Positions 1 through 8,940 of a stretch of DNA of 64,000 nt are shown here, in pieces. The DNA is taken from the NCBI RefSeq assembly GCF_001584145.1, contig NZ_CP013232.1, positions 124,001 to 188,000 on the forward strand. The letters are read 5' to 3'. The notes under the pieces were generated by a model. The model was not told the DNA's origin. It saw only the letters and a list, made by a program, of their open reading frames with translations, and made no database searches. Source of the stretch: Collimonas fungivorans. Lineage in GTDB: Bacteria; Pseudomonadota; Gammaproteobacteria; Burkholderiales; Burkholderiaceae_D. The stretch's first letter is position 1. Each line of letters opens with the position of its first letter. The translations under genes and the position numbers were made by a program.

Positions 1-2
1 TG

Positions 3-2186
3 CGTGGTGAAGATGTGGCGATGACCGACGCCTGCCAGTTCAACGAGAGCGATTTCAATTACCTGCACCGGCGCTGGGAAGCGGCCGGCTGGTCGTACTG
101 GTATGAACATAGCGACAAGGGTCATAAACTGATCCTCACGGACGACACCACCCAGGCAGCAGCGGTCGACAACGGCCCCGAGATCCGTTTCCAGCGCCAT
201 GGCGGTGCGATAGAGGAAGACGGTATCGGCGACTGGTCGCCGGTACGCGATATCGTGCCCGGCAGCGTCAGCCTGGCAGGGTTCAATTTTAAAAGCCCGG
301 TACCCGGCAATGTTGGTGTACCCACCCTGAACAAGCAGGGCGATGTGCTCAATATCGAATCCTACGAATACACGGGCGCTTATGGTTTCAAGGGCAATCA
401 GGATGGCGACAAACAGGCGCAGCTGCGCATGGAAGAGATCGAGGCAGCGGGCAAGCACTTTGAAGCCAAAGGCAATAACCGCTCGGTACTGCCGGGACGG
501 TATTTCCGTTTAACCAACCACTTTGCCTTCAATCCCTTCGGCAGCCATGAAGAAGCCGGTAAAAGCGAATTCCTGATCCTGACGGTCCACCACAAGGCGA
601 GCAACAATTACCTGCAGCAGGTCAGCGAAAAGGCCGATTACAGCAACCAGTTAACCTGCATCCGTAAAACCATCCCCTGGCGTCCAGGCCGTGGTTTTAA
701 TAGCACTGCCACCAAGATCCAGGCGCCGCAGACCGCCACAGTAGTGGGGCCTTCCGGCCAGGACAGCATCTATACCGATGAATACGGCCGTATCCGCGTG
801 CAGTTCCACTGGGACCGGATCGGCAACAATGATGAAAAGAGCTCGGCCTGGATCCGTGTCGCCAGCTCCTGGGCGGGCAGTGAACTGGGTGCGGCGGCGA
901 TTCCGCGGGTCGGCAGCGAAGTGATCGTGCAATGGCTCGATGGCAACCCGGACCGGCCCCTGGTTACCGGCAGCGTCTATAACCAGCGCAATATGCCGCC
1001 ATGGAAGCTGGCGACCCAGCAATCGTTGATGGGCCTCAGAAGTCGTGAGTTGACCCCGAATGGCGGCAACCAGGCCGGCGGGCGCAGCAACCACCTGATC
1101 CTGGACGACACCAACGCCAAGATCCAGGCCCAACTCAAAAGCGATCACCAGCACAGCCAGCTCAGCCTGGGCAACATCACCCGCATTGAAGACAACGCCG
1201 GCCGCAAGGACGCACGCGGCGAGGGCTGGGAACTGCGCACTGACGGCCATGGCGTGGCCCGTTCGGCGAAAGGCATGCTGATCACCACTGAAGGGCGCAG
1301 CAATGCTGCTTCGCACATGAAGGACATGGGCGAGACGGTGCAGAGGCTCACCTCCGCACGAGACCAGCATGAGACGCTGGCGGAGATGGCGCAGCAGGCG
1401 GGGGCGCAGGAGAAACAGGGTCAGCAGGCCGATGTTGCGCAGATCCTCAAGACGCAGAACGAGGCGATCAAGGGTGGCACGGCGAAAGAAGGTAGCTTCC
1501 CGGAATTATCAGCACCACACCTGGTGCTGGCCAGTCCTGCGGGGATTGAAACCACAACGGCGCAATCGACGCACATTGCCAGCGATGAGCACACCGCCAT
1601 CACCACCGGCAAGAGCTTGTCCATTGCCAGTGGCGACAGTCTGTTTGCCAGTATCACGAATACTTTCCGCTTGTATGTACAAAAAACGGGAATGAAAATG
1701 GTCGCAGCTGCCGGCGATGTGGATATGCAGGCTCTCTCAGACAGCATCAACCTGCTGGCCAAGTTGAACATCACGCAAACTGCAAACACTATTACCATTA
1801 CCGCCAAAGAAGAGGTACTGATCAATGGCGGAGGCAGTTACGGGAAATTCAATGCCGGCGGCATCGAGCACGGTACTAACGGCAATTATGTCGCCCATGC
1901 AGCTACGCATAGCTTGCCAGGAGCGAAAAATCTGGCCATCAAAATGCCTGAGTTCCCTCACGTAGCTATACCTGGCGTGTTCAATGAATATTTTCATATC
2001 GCTGAAGAAAGCACGGGAAAAAAATTGGCCAACATACCGTACACTCTCGCACGTCATTCAACAGGTGAGACGATAGAAGGACTGACTGCCACAAATGGCA
2101 AGACACAATTAGCTGGCACTGAAAAAAAATCCGACGATCTGCATTTCTTCTATACAGGTGATAAAAAGGAAAATCATGGCTGGTGA
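3..2186 (+). CDS. vgrG: Type VI secretion tip protein VgrG, 5' end outside window
   Basis: VgrG forms the trimeric spike of the T6SS needle and carries effectors. The frame is open to the left edge, so the start and the first part of the gp27-like region lie upstream; a GTG at 15 is only an internal codon. The gp5-like OB region is recognisable (TDEYGRIRVQFHWDR near residue 255, then SAWIRVASSWAG and PRVGSEVIVQWLDGNPDRP). A DUF2345-like repetitive beta region covers about residues 495-620. After it comes an extension of about 80 residues with a small beta-sandwich look (IPYTLARHSTGETIEGLTA), like the transthyretin-like cargo adaptors on some VgrGs. The end overlaps the next gene by 11 bp, which suggests that gene encodes cargo. 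The VgrG call is very secure; the TTR-like label is inference. Confidence 0.95.
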   Translation, partial: RGEDVAMTDACQFNESDFNYLHRRWEAAGWSYWYEHSDKGHKLILTDDTTQAAAVDNGPEIRFQRHGGAIEEDGIGDWSPVRDIVPGSVSLAGFNFKSPVPGNVGVPTLNKQGDVLNIESYEYTGAYGFKGNQDGDKQAQLRMEEIEAAGKHFEAKGNNRSVLPGRYFRLTNHFAFNPFGSHEEAGKSEFLILTVHHKASNNYLQQVSEKADYSNQLTCIRKTIPWRPGRGFNSTATKIQAPQTATVVGPSGQDSIYTDEYGRIRVQFHWDRIGNNDEKSSAWIRVASSWAGSELGAAAIPRVGSEVIVQWLDGNPDRPLVTGSVYNQRNMPPWKLATQQSLMGLRSRELTPNGGNQAGGRSNHLILDDTNAKIQAQLKSDHQHSQLSLGNITRIEDNAGRKDARGEGWELRTDGHGVARSAKGMLITTEGRSNAASHMKDMGETVQRLTSARDQHETLAEMAQQAGAQEKQGQQADVAQILKTQNEAIKGGTAKEGSFPELSAPHLVLASPAGIETTTAQSTHIASDEHTAITTGKSLSIASGDSLFASITNTFRLYVQKTGMKMVAAAGDVDMQALSDSINLLAKLNITQTANTITITAKEEVLINGGGSYGKFNAGGIEHGTNGNYVAHAATHSLPGAKNLAIKMPEFPHVAIPGVFNEYFHIAEESTGKKLANIPYTLARHSTGETIEGLTATNGKTQLAGTEKKSDDLHFFYTGDKKENHGW

Positions 2187-3390
2187 AGAAACAAAGACCA
2201 TTGGCAGACTGCTTAAAGTAGCCAAATCCACGCCATCTGAAAATCAGGAAGGTGTTGCCGCGCAAATTAAATTCGCGGCATTGGCGAAATACGAGGTCAA
2301 TGTACGTTCGTTTCACCCTAACCGGCAATTTGAGCGCAAGGGCTTTAGATTCCATGGGGACAATCGAGGCTTTTCTTTGGGGGAGAGCTGGGTTGGCGGT
2401 GATGATTCAAAAGGTCGGCCCACATCGCGAATTTGGCAGCGGTATATTCTAGATACGAATTTAATGGTGACCGGAGCACTAACAAAATCCACCGATTCAA
2501 ATTTGGAACAAGCGTCAAATCCTTCGGACTCCGGCCCTGGTCTATGGAGCATATTTGGAAGCCGAGAAGACTATAAGAAAAAGGAATTTCAACCGCACGG
2601 CACGCTTGTAGTTACGCAGGTCAACACTCCGCATGGCGGGCAAAAGGAACTTCGAACGAAAAGCTGGTACGGTGGTATAAATTTTGCGTTTTTGATGTCG
2701 AAGCCTATAGAAAAAGTAATTGGTACAACCCCCGTACCTTCATTGGACGTATTTAATGAAATATGGATCAAGGTAGAGAGGGTTAATCTCTATATGGACA
2801 TCTTGTCTCTAACCTATGGAGATGGTTTTCCAAATTGCGAAAGCTTCGTAAAAGATCCCGCAGGCAATACGCTCTTCCTGGGAAGTCACGTACGCATCGG
2901 AGACCCGTCCACTCATTTGTGGAACGTGAATAAGCGTTTGATGTGGGCCAACACGATACGTATAGAAATAGACGAAAAGGGTAATTTCGGCCAAAAGCTT
3001 TGGGTATTCGGGCAGGTCTTGGGTGGGTCTCCTAGCTTACGCGAGCTATATCCGACCTCAGGAGAAGACGAGACATGCATGATCGCGTCCGGTGACATGA
3101 AGTCCGACGTATCAAAAAAAACATGGGGAAAATTTGAGTGGAATTGTGGTGATCCTACTCAAATTACTCAACCAGAAAAAGGGAGCACGCTGCCTCTGTA
3201 TTTATCAGCCTATAAAACGCCCCTCGATGTGTTGTCCGGCCTATTAGATGCAACATGGAAAATCGGGCCACGGGATAAAACCACACGTGACGATTGGAAC
3301 AACTATCATTTGCATCGCAATCCAAACGAAGGGCGGACAAAAGATGATTACGATCTGGCTGACGAAAAATGGAAGCTAAAAAAGCAATGA
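2176..3390 (+). CDS. Unrecognised protein, candidate T6SS effector downstream of vgrG
   Basis: A 404-residue protein of no family I recognise. The ATG at 2176 is chosen because AAAAGGAA sits just upstream; a GTG at 2158 is possible. No signal peptide or convincing membrane segment is visible. An N-terminal part contains FHGDNRGFSLG and TSRIWQRYILDT (residues about 60-95), which may be a catalytic or binding segment. The middle and C-terminus are rich in aromatic residues and the end is charged. The gene overlaps the vgrG stop by 11 bp and is followed by two membrane-anchored proteins, the usual layout of a VgrG-delivered toxin with its immunity partners. Base composition is clearly lower in GC than the flanking chromosome, suggesting acquisition by transfer. 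The effector role is inferred from position only. Confidence 0.75.
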   Translation: MAGEETKTIGRLLKVAKSTPSENQEGVAAQIKFAALAKYEVNVRSFHPNRQFERKGFRFHGDNRGFSLGESWVGGDDSKGRPTSRIWQRYILDTNLMVTGALTKSTDSNLEQASNPSDSGPGLWSIFGSREDYKKKEFQPHGTLVVTQVNTPHGGQKELRTKSWYGGINFAFLMSKPIEKVIGTTPVPSLDVFNEIWIKVERVNLYMDILSLTYGDGFPNCESFVKDPAGNTLFLGSHVRIGDPSTHLWNVNKRLMWANTIRIEIDEKGNFGQKLWVFGQVLGGSPSLRELYPTSGEDETCMIASGDMKSDVSKKTWGKFEWNCGDPTQITQPEKGSTLPLYLSAYKTPLDVLSGLLDATWKIGPRDKTTRDDWNNYHLHRNPNEGRTKDDYDLADEKWKLKKQ

Positions 3391-4289
3391 GAATATGGTT
3401 AACGCGAAAGCGAAATCTATGGCTGGCATTTTTTCTGCTTGCCGCATTGAGTTATGGAACAGTGAGATTTTATAAGGAAATAACGATGCCCGCCCCACTG
3501 GTATTTCTAATCCCCGATAGTTATATTGGGCCTGTGTTTTTTTTCTTTGGGCAAGCTGACGGTGTAGATGTGAAATCCGACCCCCTCGGCAAAGCCGTAT
3601 GGGTTCCAGAAAATGGCGTAGTCAAATTGAAAGCTCCTGTAGATGAAGTGATGGGAGACTCTACCCCTGGTCACAGAGCAACCTATATGGTCTCCGTTTC
3701 GAAAACAGGCGAACGGAAAATTCTAAAAATGCATGGTGATGCAGCTCAAGATGACGACGACAAATGGTTTACCTTCTACTTTGACGAAAACACTCAAATT
3801 CATAAATTTCCGACTGCATCGGAAAGCGGAAAATCCAGATTTTATTATTTTACCGACGTCCAAAAAAACGAGCCTATGGTGTTTAACCATGGTAGCTGTT
3901 CCCATCAGGACTTCATTCCCGATAACGATGCAACTGCAGAAGCTCCGGCGTGCGGAAAATTTCTAGTTGTATCGCCAAATCAATATTTAACGTTACCCGA
4001 CTGGATGTGGAAAAATCTTCAACACGCTTACAGTTCCATCCAGTCGTTCGAGACCGAAGCGAATCAGCGTGTACAACTAAAAAAGGAGTACTACACTCCA
4101 GAGCAACCGGCACTCAAACAACCTGACGCGCCGCTACGCGAAAAAGCCGGCCAACCGAGTCCAAAGACAGGAGTGTGGGAGTCTATGGACGCTGCCCCAG
4201 TCCAACGCATTTTCAAAGCAGGAGAGATTATGCCAAATCTGAAATCGGCGTATGGGCTAACCGTGTGGCAATGGCTAAGAGATTCTTAG
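3387..4289 (+). CDS. Membrane-anchored hypothetical protein of the vgrG island
   Basis: About 300 residues. One hydrophobic segment at residues 9-25 (LWLAFFLLAALSYGTVRF) follows a basic start, so the protein is probably an inner-membrane anchor with a periplasmic body. Soon after comes FLIPDSYIGPVFFFFGQ, a pattern reminiscent of the DUF6843 type, though I am not sure of that family. The rest is hydrophilic. I use the ATG at 3387; an in-frame ATG at 3369 would overlap the upstream gene by 22 bp. It follows the candidate effector directly and shares its low GC. An immunity or effector-accessory role in the periplasm is plausible from context alone. Confidence 0.7.
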   Translation: MRIWLTRKRNLWLAFFLLAALSYGTVRFYKEITMPAPLVFLIPDSYIGPVFFFFGQADGVDVKSDPLGKAVWVPENGVVKLKAPVDEVMGDSTPGHRATYMVSVSKTGERKILKMHGDAAQDDDDKWFTFYFDENTQIHKFPTASESGKSRFYYFTDVQKNEPMVFNHGSCSHQDFIPDNDATAEAPACGKFLVVSPNQYLTLPDWMWKNLQHAYSSIQSFETEANQRVQLKKEYYTPEQPALKQPDAPLREKAGQPSPKTGVWESMDAAPVQRIFKAGEIMPNLKSAYGLTVWQWLRDS

Positions 4290-4329
4290 GGTACTCAATC
4301 TGCTCAATGCTACCCGCTGTGCTGACAAA

Positions 4330-4423
4330 ATTCTCGGCCACGCGTGCGCAAAAAGAAACTGAACTCAAGGCCAAAGGCATGGCAATTGACGAAACGTATC
4401 GAGACCTTCCGATTCCGAATTGA
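4330..4423 (+). pseudogene. Remnant of a second copy of the 4477-5400 gene (C-terminal tail only)
   Basis: The last 30 or so codons of a short open frame read ATRAQKETELKAKGMAIDET followed by YRDLPIPN. This lines up with the C-terminus of the next gene (ERVKSEEKLHALGFKIDTEY then RNPDE): same spacing of Lys/Glu residues, an AKG/ALG turn, an I-D-x-x-Y motif and a proline tail. No matching N-terminal region is present upstream, so this is probably what remains of a duplicated gene after deletion. Repeated immunity-gene copies and fragments are common behind T6SS effectors. The homology is judged by eye over a short stretch. Confidence 0.5.
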
Positions 4424-4476
4424 AGCGGGAAAACGCCCGGGAAGGCGTAATCATCCTTTGATGAACAGCCCTATCA

Positions 4477-5400
4477 ATGACGTTTAGAAAATTTCTTTCT
4501 AAAAATTGGGTTCCTGGTGTGTCGGCGCTCTGGCTAATTGCCCTTTTGGCGACTGCATTCGGGCTTATGTTTGGCCACGATATCAAAGCTGCTCCGTTTA
4601 ATCTCCTGGAGAAGAAAACCGTGGTTTCCAGCAGTGTCGTGGTTGAAATCGGCGAATCTGGTAAGCATTTTGCACAGCAATATAAAGAAATGGTCGTTAT
4701 CAACGATCGTAATCCAGGATCGCATTTTTACAGAATTAACTGGCCTAACGATGCTTTAGGCGCCATTGTTGTAAAAAATGGCTCGAGCAGCCTCGTCCTG
4801 GATTCGGTTTTCTCGGTATTGGGAGATGCCGATGATACATATCCCGAGGAAGGAATAGCCAGCCTTTCTGTCAGTATGGGACTACCCCCAAGGAATAACG
4901 TACTTCACGACGACGCACGTCTCAAATTTTATGCCCTGCTTCAGCGCATTCAGGAAGCAGGCTGGAAGCGATGGATTGACCCTAGCATGCCGCGCCTGAA
5001 TGGTGCCGATGCGCTGCGCTATCAGATGAGCGATATCGAGAATGGAGCTGGCTTGATGTCGTTGGATCCGAGTTATGTGCCCTCGTTGGATATCTGGATG
5101 AAGATCAAGGATATGACGGGATGGCAATTTTACCTAAATGGGGTGTATATGAACGTGCAGCTCATGCGGGATAAAACAAGGATGGATCCCAATCTGCCAG
5201 GAGCCTATTTCCTTACCCTCGGTCTCGAGAGCAAAGACAGTTTTGAACGCAGCGAACAAACCTATGAAGACCGGCCGCGATGGAAAGAACTGTATCCGGC
5301 CGCAAGGAAAAAACAAGCTGAGGAACGCGTTAAGTCAGAAGAAAAGCTCCATGCCTTGGGATTCAAGATTGATACCGAGTATCGTAATCCGGATGAATAA
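4477..5400 (+). CDS. Membrane-anchored hypothetical protein, possible immunity protein
   Basis: 307 residues with one N-terminal membrane segment (residues about 15-33, VSALWLIALLATAFGLMFG) and a periplasmic-looking domain. I do not recognise a named family. The domain has an alternating strand pattern early (VVSSSVVVEIGES, HFYRINW) and a charged helical C-terminus. No strong ribosome site precedes the ATG; an overlapping nine-codon frame opens at 4461. It is the last gene of the vgrG cargo island, has the same low-GC composition, and a fragment of a paralogue lies directly upstream. These facts fit an immunity gene that has been duplicated, but that is inference. Confidence 0.7.
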   Translation: MTFRKFLSKNWVPGVSALWLIALLATAFGLMFGHDIKAAPFNLLEKKTVVSSSVVVEIGESGKHFAQQYKEMVVINDRNPGSHFYRINWPNDALGAIVVKNGSSSLVLDSVFSVLGDADDTYPEEGIASLSVSMGLPPRNNVLHDDARLKFYALLQRIQEAGWKRWIDPSMPRLNGADALRYQMSDIENGAGLMSLDPSYVPSLDIWMKIKDMTGWQFYLNGVYMNVQLMRDKTRMDPNLPGAYFLTLGLESKDSFERSEQTYEDRPRWKELYPAARKKQAEERVKSEEKLHALGFKIDTEYRNPDE

Positions 5401-5508
5401 AATATGATTACTTGCTGAATCGTTTGGGTATAGAAACATTCATAGGTTCAGCGGTTCTTTTCTTTTTATATCGCCAGTGAATAGTGGCGCCAGGTGTTTG
5501 CTCCACTT

Positions 5509-5916
5509 TCATTCATACGGCGGTCCCTTGAGCTCAACCACATTCCCCTCAGGATCCGTGACATAAATCGACGGTCCTTCCCCTTCCGCTCCGTTTCTTG
5601 ACTCAAGTTCGCCAGCCGCCACGCCATGCGCAACAAGATGCGCGCGAATCGCCGCTTCATCGAAGGGTTCAACCCGAAAGCAGAAATGGTCAAGGTTGCG
5701 CCCTTCCTTTCCGGGCGCCGCGCCGCCTGCGCTGCCGAGCTTGCCGTCGACCGGCACCAGGTCGAGCATGGCGCTGCCGGCGCGCAGCTGGACCAGGCCG
5801 ATGCTGTCCAGGCGGCGGTCGACGGTGCAGCCGAGCGCATCGCAGTAAAAGCGCAGCATCTGTTCAAGGTCGCTCACGCGCAATACGAGGTGGTCGATTT
5901 CACGGATATGTATCAT
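5509..5916 (-). CDS. VOC family (glyoxalase/dioxygenase-like) protein
   Basis: 135 residues covering one vicinal-oxygen-chelate domain of two beta-alpha-beta-beta-beta units. Visible landmarks are IDHLVLRVSDLEQMLRFY at the start with the metal-ligand His, LDHFCFRV in the second half with the next His, and IYVTDPEGNVVELK at the end with the acidic ligand. Such proteins bind a divalent metal and act as lyases, isomerases or dioxygenases, or sequester antibiotics; the substrate cannot be told from sequence. It sits alone on the minus strand between the vgrG island and a MaoC-like gene, separated from the latter by about 50 bp. Confidence 0.88.
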   Translation of the reverse strand: MIHIREIDHLVLRVSDLEQMLRFYCDALGCTVDRRLDSIGLVQLRAGSAMLDLVPVDGKLGSAGGAAPGKEGRNLDHFCFRVEPFDEAAIRAHLVAHGVAAGELESRNGAEGEGPSIYVTDPEGNVVELKGPPYE

Positions 5917-5964
5917 TTCGGTGCCCGTTCAAAGATTTTATTGTAGATCCGCAGGCCGTTTATT

Positions 5965-6441
5965 TCATCCAGCTGCCGGTTTGCGGAATACCACCAGCTT
6001 CGATACGAACAGCTGCAGCACTTCGCCGCGCTGGTTGCGGGTTTCGCTGCGCAGCTTGACCATGCCGCGATCCGGGCGTGAGCGCGATGGCGTGATTTCC
6101 ATGATTTCGCTTTCCACGCGCAGGATGTCGCCGGCGCGGGTCGCTTGCGGCCAGCTGATTTCGCCGCCGGCGCCGATGATGCCGTCCTGCAGCGGCATGC
6201 CGCTGGTGACCAGCAGGCGCATGGTGATGGCTGCGGTATGCCAGCCGCTGGCTGCCAGGCCGCCGAACAGGGTGTCCTTGGCGGCGGCGTCGCTCAGGTG
6301 GAAAGGCTGGGGATCGAACTGGCGGGCGAACTCCAGGATCTGCTGTTCATCCAGCGTGTGTTCGGCGCTGCTGAAGCGGTCGCCGGTTTTCAGGTCGTCC
6401 AGGTAGAGCCCGGGCTGCGGCTTGGTGCTGTGTTGGTTCAT
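5965..6441 (-). CDS. MaoC-like hot-dog-fold dehydratase
   Basis: 158 residues from the ATG at 6441, which has GAGGAA upstream; a longer frame to 6624 has low-quality sequence and no ribosome site. The hot-dog fold is recognisable from FARQFDPQPFHLSDAAA (the D-x-x-P-x-H hydratase motif, with Asp and His as catalytic pair), FGGLAASGWHTAAI and a C-terminal strand run. MaoC-type enzymes hydrate trans-2-enoyl-CoA esters, but many members act on other thioesters. It could be co-transcribed with the VOC gene downstream. No acyl-CoA dehydrogenase or ligase is adjacent, so the pathway is unknown. Confidence 0.88.
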   Translation of the reverse strand: MNQHSTKPQPGLYLDDLKTGDRFSSAEHTLDEQQILEFARQFDPQPFHLSDAAAKDTLFGGLAASGWHTAAITMRLLVTSGMPLQDGIIGAGGEISWPQATRAGDILRVESEIMEITPSRSRPDRGMVKLRSETRNQRGEVLQLFVSKLVVFRKPAAG

Positions 6442-6757
6442 TGCGGGTTCCTCGCTGTGGTCAACGTTGCCAGCCCTCGACAACGCAGGCAGGCAACAGC
6501 CGTTTGAATGTGTGCTACCGTACAGATGCAATCTTACATCCCGCCTAGAGTGAAACCATGATTGCGGATAATGATGCGCCGCAGCTTGGATGCCGCGATG
6601 TCGCCTTCGTTGCGGCCGATTCAACCAGGGATACCGTCAGGAGCTGGGAGGTCATGGAAGCTCAGTCAAAAATGTTGGTTTATACACGTCCTTTGCAATG
6701 CGATATATAATTTACAACGTTGTCTAATTGTTATTCTTATTTTTGATGGAGAAAAAA

Positions 6758-7348
6758 ATGCAAAAAAAATTCTCATTCCCTTCCAAGGGCCTGGCAGCTG
6801 TCGCCGTCGCCATGGCCAGCCTGACGTTTGCCGGCTGCACCACCACCATGCCGGGCAAGGACGCCAGTTCTTCAACCAGCCGGACCGATGTCAATGCCGG
6901 AGTTGACGCCACTTTGTCCAAACTGTATCAGACCGCGCCTGCCTCGCGTGAGCTGGTAGCGCGCGCCAAGGGCGTGTTGGTGTTCCCGGAAGTGCTGCAG
7001 GCCAGCTTTGTGATCGGCGGCGAATACGGTAAGGGCGCATTGCGCGTCGGCGGCCGCACCGAGGGCTATTACAGCACCACGGCCGGTTCCATCGGCTTCC
7101 AGGCCGGTGCGCAATCGAAAGCCATCGTGCTGCTGTTCATGACGCAGGATGCTCTCGATAAATTCCGCAACAGCAACGGCTGGACTGTCGGCGCTGACGC
7201 TACCGTCGCGCTGGCCAACATCGGCGCCAACGGCAACATCGACACCAACACCGCGCAACAGCCGATCATCGGCTTCGTGACCACCAATGGCGGCCTGATC
7301 GCCGGCGTGTCGCTGCAAGGCGCCAAGATCGCCAAGATCTCGCTTTAA
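6758..7348 (+). CDS. YSC84/SYLF-domain lipoprotein
   Basis: 196 residues. The ATG at 6758 is preceded by TGGAG and gives a classical lipoprotein signal ending LTFAGC (Cys near residue 27). An in-frame ATG at 6746 is less likely. The body matches the bacterial YSC84 (SYLF) domain: VLVFPEVLQASFVIGGEYG, a Gly-rich stretch GRTEGYYSTTAGSIGFQAG, and VGADATVALANIGANG. The role in bacteria is unclear; such proteins are exported, probably anchored to a membrane and implicated in lipid binding. A TATAAT at 6706-6711 may be the -10 box, and a hairpin with T-tract follows the gene. It appears to be monocistronic. Confidence 0.88.
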   Translation: MQKKFSFPSKGLAAVAVAMASLTFAGCTTTMPGKDASSSTSRTDVNAGVDATLSKLYQTAPASRELVARAKGVLVFPEVLQASFVIGGEYGKGALRVGGRTEGYYSTTAGSIGFQAGAQSKAIVLLFMTQDALDKFRNSNGWTVGADATVALANIGANGNIDTNTAQQPIIGFVTTNGGLIAGVSLQGAKIAKISL

Positions 7349-7371
7349 TTCCCGCCTGTAATCTGGCTTGA

Positions 7372-7401
7372 TGCGGCGTCCTCGGATGCCGTATTTTTTT
7401 T
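7372..7401 (+). terminator. Rho-independent terminator after the YSC84 lipoprotein gene
   Basis: A stem GCGGCGTCC/GGATGCCGT (with two G-U pairs) and a tight loop is followed by an A and a run of T residues. It lies 24 bp after the lipoprotein stop and just before the convergent AI-2E gene end. Confidence 0.7.
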
Positions 7402-7418
7402 GCCTGCAGAAAAAAGGT

Positions 7419-8633
7419 CTAGTCGCCCAGCAGCTCGGCCACCGCGTGCATGCGGTCCACATGCTTGGCGATGACCTTGACGATGACGATGATCGGAATG
7501 CCCAGCAGCATTCCCCATACTCCCCACAGCCAGCCCCAGAACAGCAGGCCGATGAAGACTGCGGCCGCATTCATCTTGGCGATCCTGCCTATCATCCAGG
7601 TTGTCACGAATGTGCCGACCAGGGTCGCTATCACCAGCGTCGAAGCCGACACCAGCAGCATCATCGAGAACGATTCGAACTGCATGAATGCAGTCAGGCC
7701 GGTTGTGACGGCGATCAGCAGGGGTCCGAAGTACGGAATGATGTGCAGGAAGCCGCTGGCGACGGCCCAGGCGCCGGCATTTTCAAGTCCGATCAGGCGA
7801 AACACCACCCACATCAGGACCGCCAGCAAGGCGTTCGTCACCAGCAGCATGAACATGTAGCTCTGGATCGAGGTATTGATGTCGAACAGGATGTTGACGG
7901 CTATTTTCTTGTTGGCGAGCGACGGTCCGGTCAGTTTCACCAGCTTGCGTTTGAAGGTATCGCCCGACAGCAGCAGGAAAAATACCAGGAAGATCACCAT
8001 CACCGCCTGGCCCAGGAACAGCATCGCGCCCATCGAACTAGTCCACAGCCATTCGCTCAGTTGAAACGAGGGCGGCGCCGGACTGGCTTGCCGTTTCGGA
8101 TCCGGCCGCACGCCGGCAGCCTGCCCGGCGGCGGTCTGGATTTCGTTGGCCGCTGCCTGCATTTTCTGGATTGTGCTGGCCTGGCCTTGCGTCCTGGCTT
8201 GTATGCTGGCCATGGAGCGCGCCAGCTGGTGGGAAGCGGCCGGCAGGCGCTCGACGATGGACTGGAACTCGCCGCGCAAGGAGTAGGCAACCTGGCCCAG
8301 GCCAAGCAGCAAGGTCGCCATCACAATGCAGGTGCCGGCCAGGCGCGGGATGCGGATGCGCTCCAGCCACGCCACCAGGGGGTTCAGGGTGTAGGCGATG
8401 AAAATGCCGAACACCAGCGGGATCAGGAAACTCTGCGCCCACTGCAGGGCAAACACCAGGGCCAGGACGGTCAGTATCCGCAAGCACAGGTTGCGGACAT
8501 TGGTGGAGCCGGCGGCGGCAAACGGCGCCAGCGGTCCGGTCATCGGCGCAGCGTCCGCCATACTTGTTTCTGGTGCCTCGCTTGAGCTTGCGTCTGCTGG
8601 CGCGGGTGGTGCGATTGGTGGTTCCATGGTCAT
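7419..8633 (-). CDS. AI-2E family transporter (TqsA/PerM-like membrane protein)
   Basis: 404 residues. After a proline/alanine-rich cytoplasmic head come hydrophobic segments: NLCLRILTVLALVFALQWA, LIPLVFGIFIAYTLNPLVAW, then LAGTCIVMATLLLGLGQVAY, a soluble insertion (about residues 110-200), and a C-terminal group including GAMLFLGQAVMVIFLVFFLL and IIPYFGPLLIAVTTGLTAF. The P-x-x-x-G-x-F/x-A pattern and the PYFGP motif are typical of the AI-2E/PerM family. Members export small molecules or act in Na+(Li+)/H+ antiport; the name does not prove autoinducer transport. An alternative ATG lies two codons downstream. It is transcribed alone. Confidence 0.9.
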   Translation of the reverse strand: MTMEPPIAPPAPADASSSEAPETSMADAAPMTGPLAPFAAAGSTNVRNLCLRILTVLALVFALQWAQSFLIPLVFGIFIAYTLNPLVAWLERIRIPRLAGTCIVMATLLLGLGQVAYSLRGEFQSIVERLPAASHQLARSMASIQARTQGQASTIQKMQAAANEIQTAAGQAAGVRPDPKRQASPAPPSFQLSEWLWTSSMGAMLFLGQAVMVIFLVFFLLLSGDTFKRKLVKLTGPSLANKKIAVNILFDINTSIQSYMFMLLVTNALLAVLMWVVFRLIGLENAGAWAVASGFLHIIPYFGPLLIAVTTGLTAFMQFESFSMMLLVSASTLVIATLVGTFVTTWMIGRIAKMNAAAVFIGLLFWGWLWGVWGMLLGIPIIVIVKVIAKHVDRMHAVAELLGD

Positions 8634-8940
8634 TTGCTGGTGTAGCTCTTCAAGGCAAGCCGATGAATGCAGGTTACCTGCCCGGATTCATATTTTAAGT
8701 ACGTCACCGTACAAAGCCGGCATTATTTTCTTGCGGGTTGATTGTGCGCCAAATCCTGCCCCATGAACACTTCCGCAGGCATTCGTTGCAGACCTGGTGG
8801 ACAGAAAGACAAGCATGGTTTTGTGCTTTGATGGAGATTTCCCTGGTTGCAGGAAAAGAGGTATTCTTGTTTTTTGGCAAGGTAAGAATACAGGCAGAAA
8901 TCCGTTCTGCCGTCCCTGCCACCTCCCTGGAGTTTCCCGC
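8634..8940. other. Intergenic region between divergent genes, no gene seen
   Basis: 307 bp between the AI-2E transporter (minus) and the DOPA-dioxygenase-like gene (plus). It must hold both promoters. I see a small inverted repeat GTACG-TCAC-CGTAC at 8700-8713 and no other structure. Open frames here show no protein-like features; the long frame running into the downstream gene lacks a ribosome site at its upstream start. Confidence 0.5.

Noticed and set aside
4175..4423. 82-codon open frame as an independent small gene
   Set aside because: Its first half overlaps the preceding gene in another frame and only its tail resembles anything, namely the end of the next gene; better explained as a remnant.
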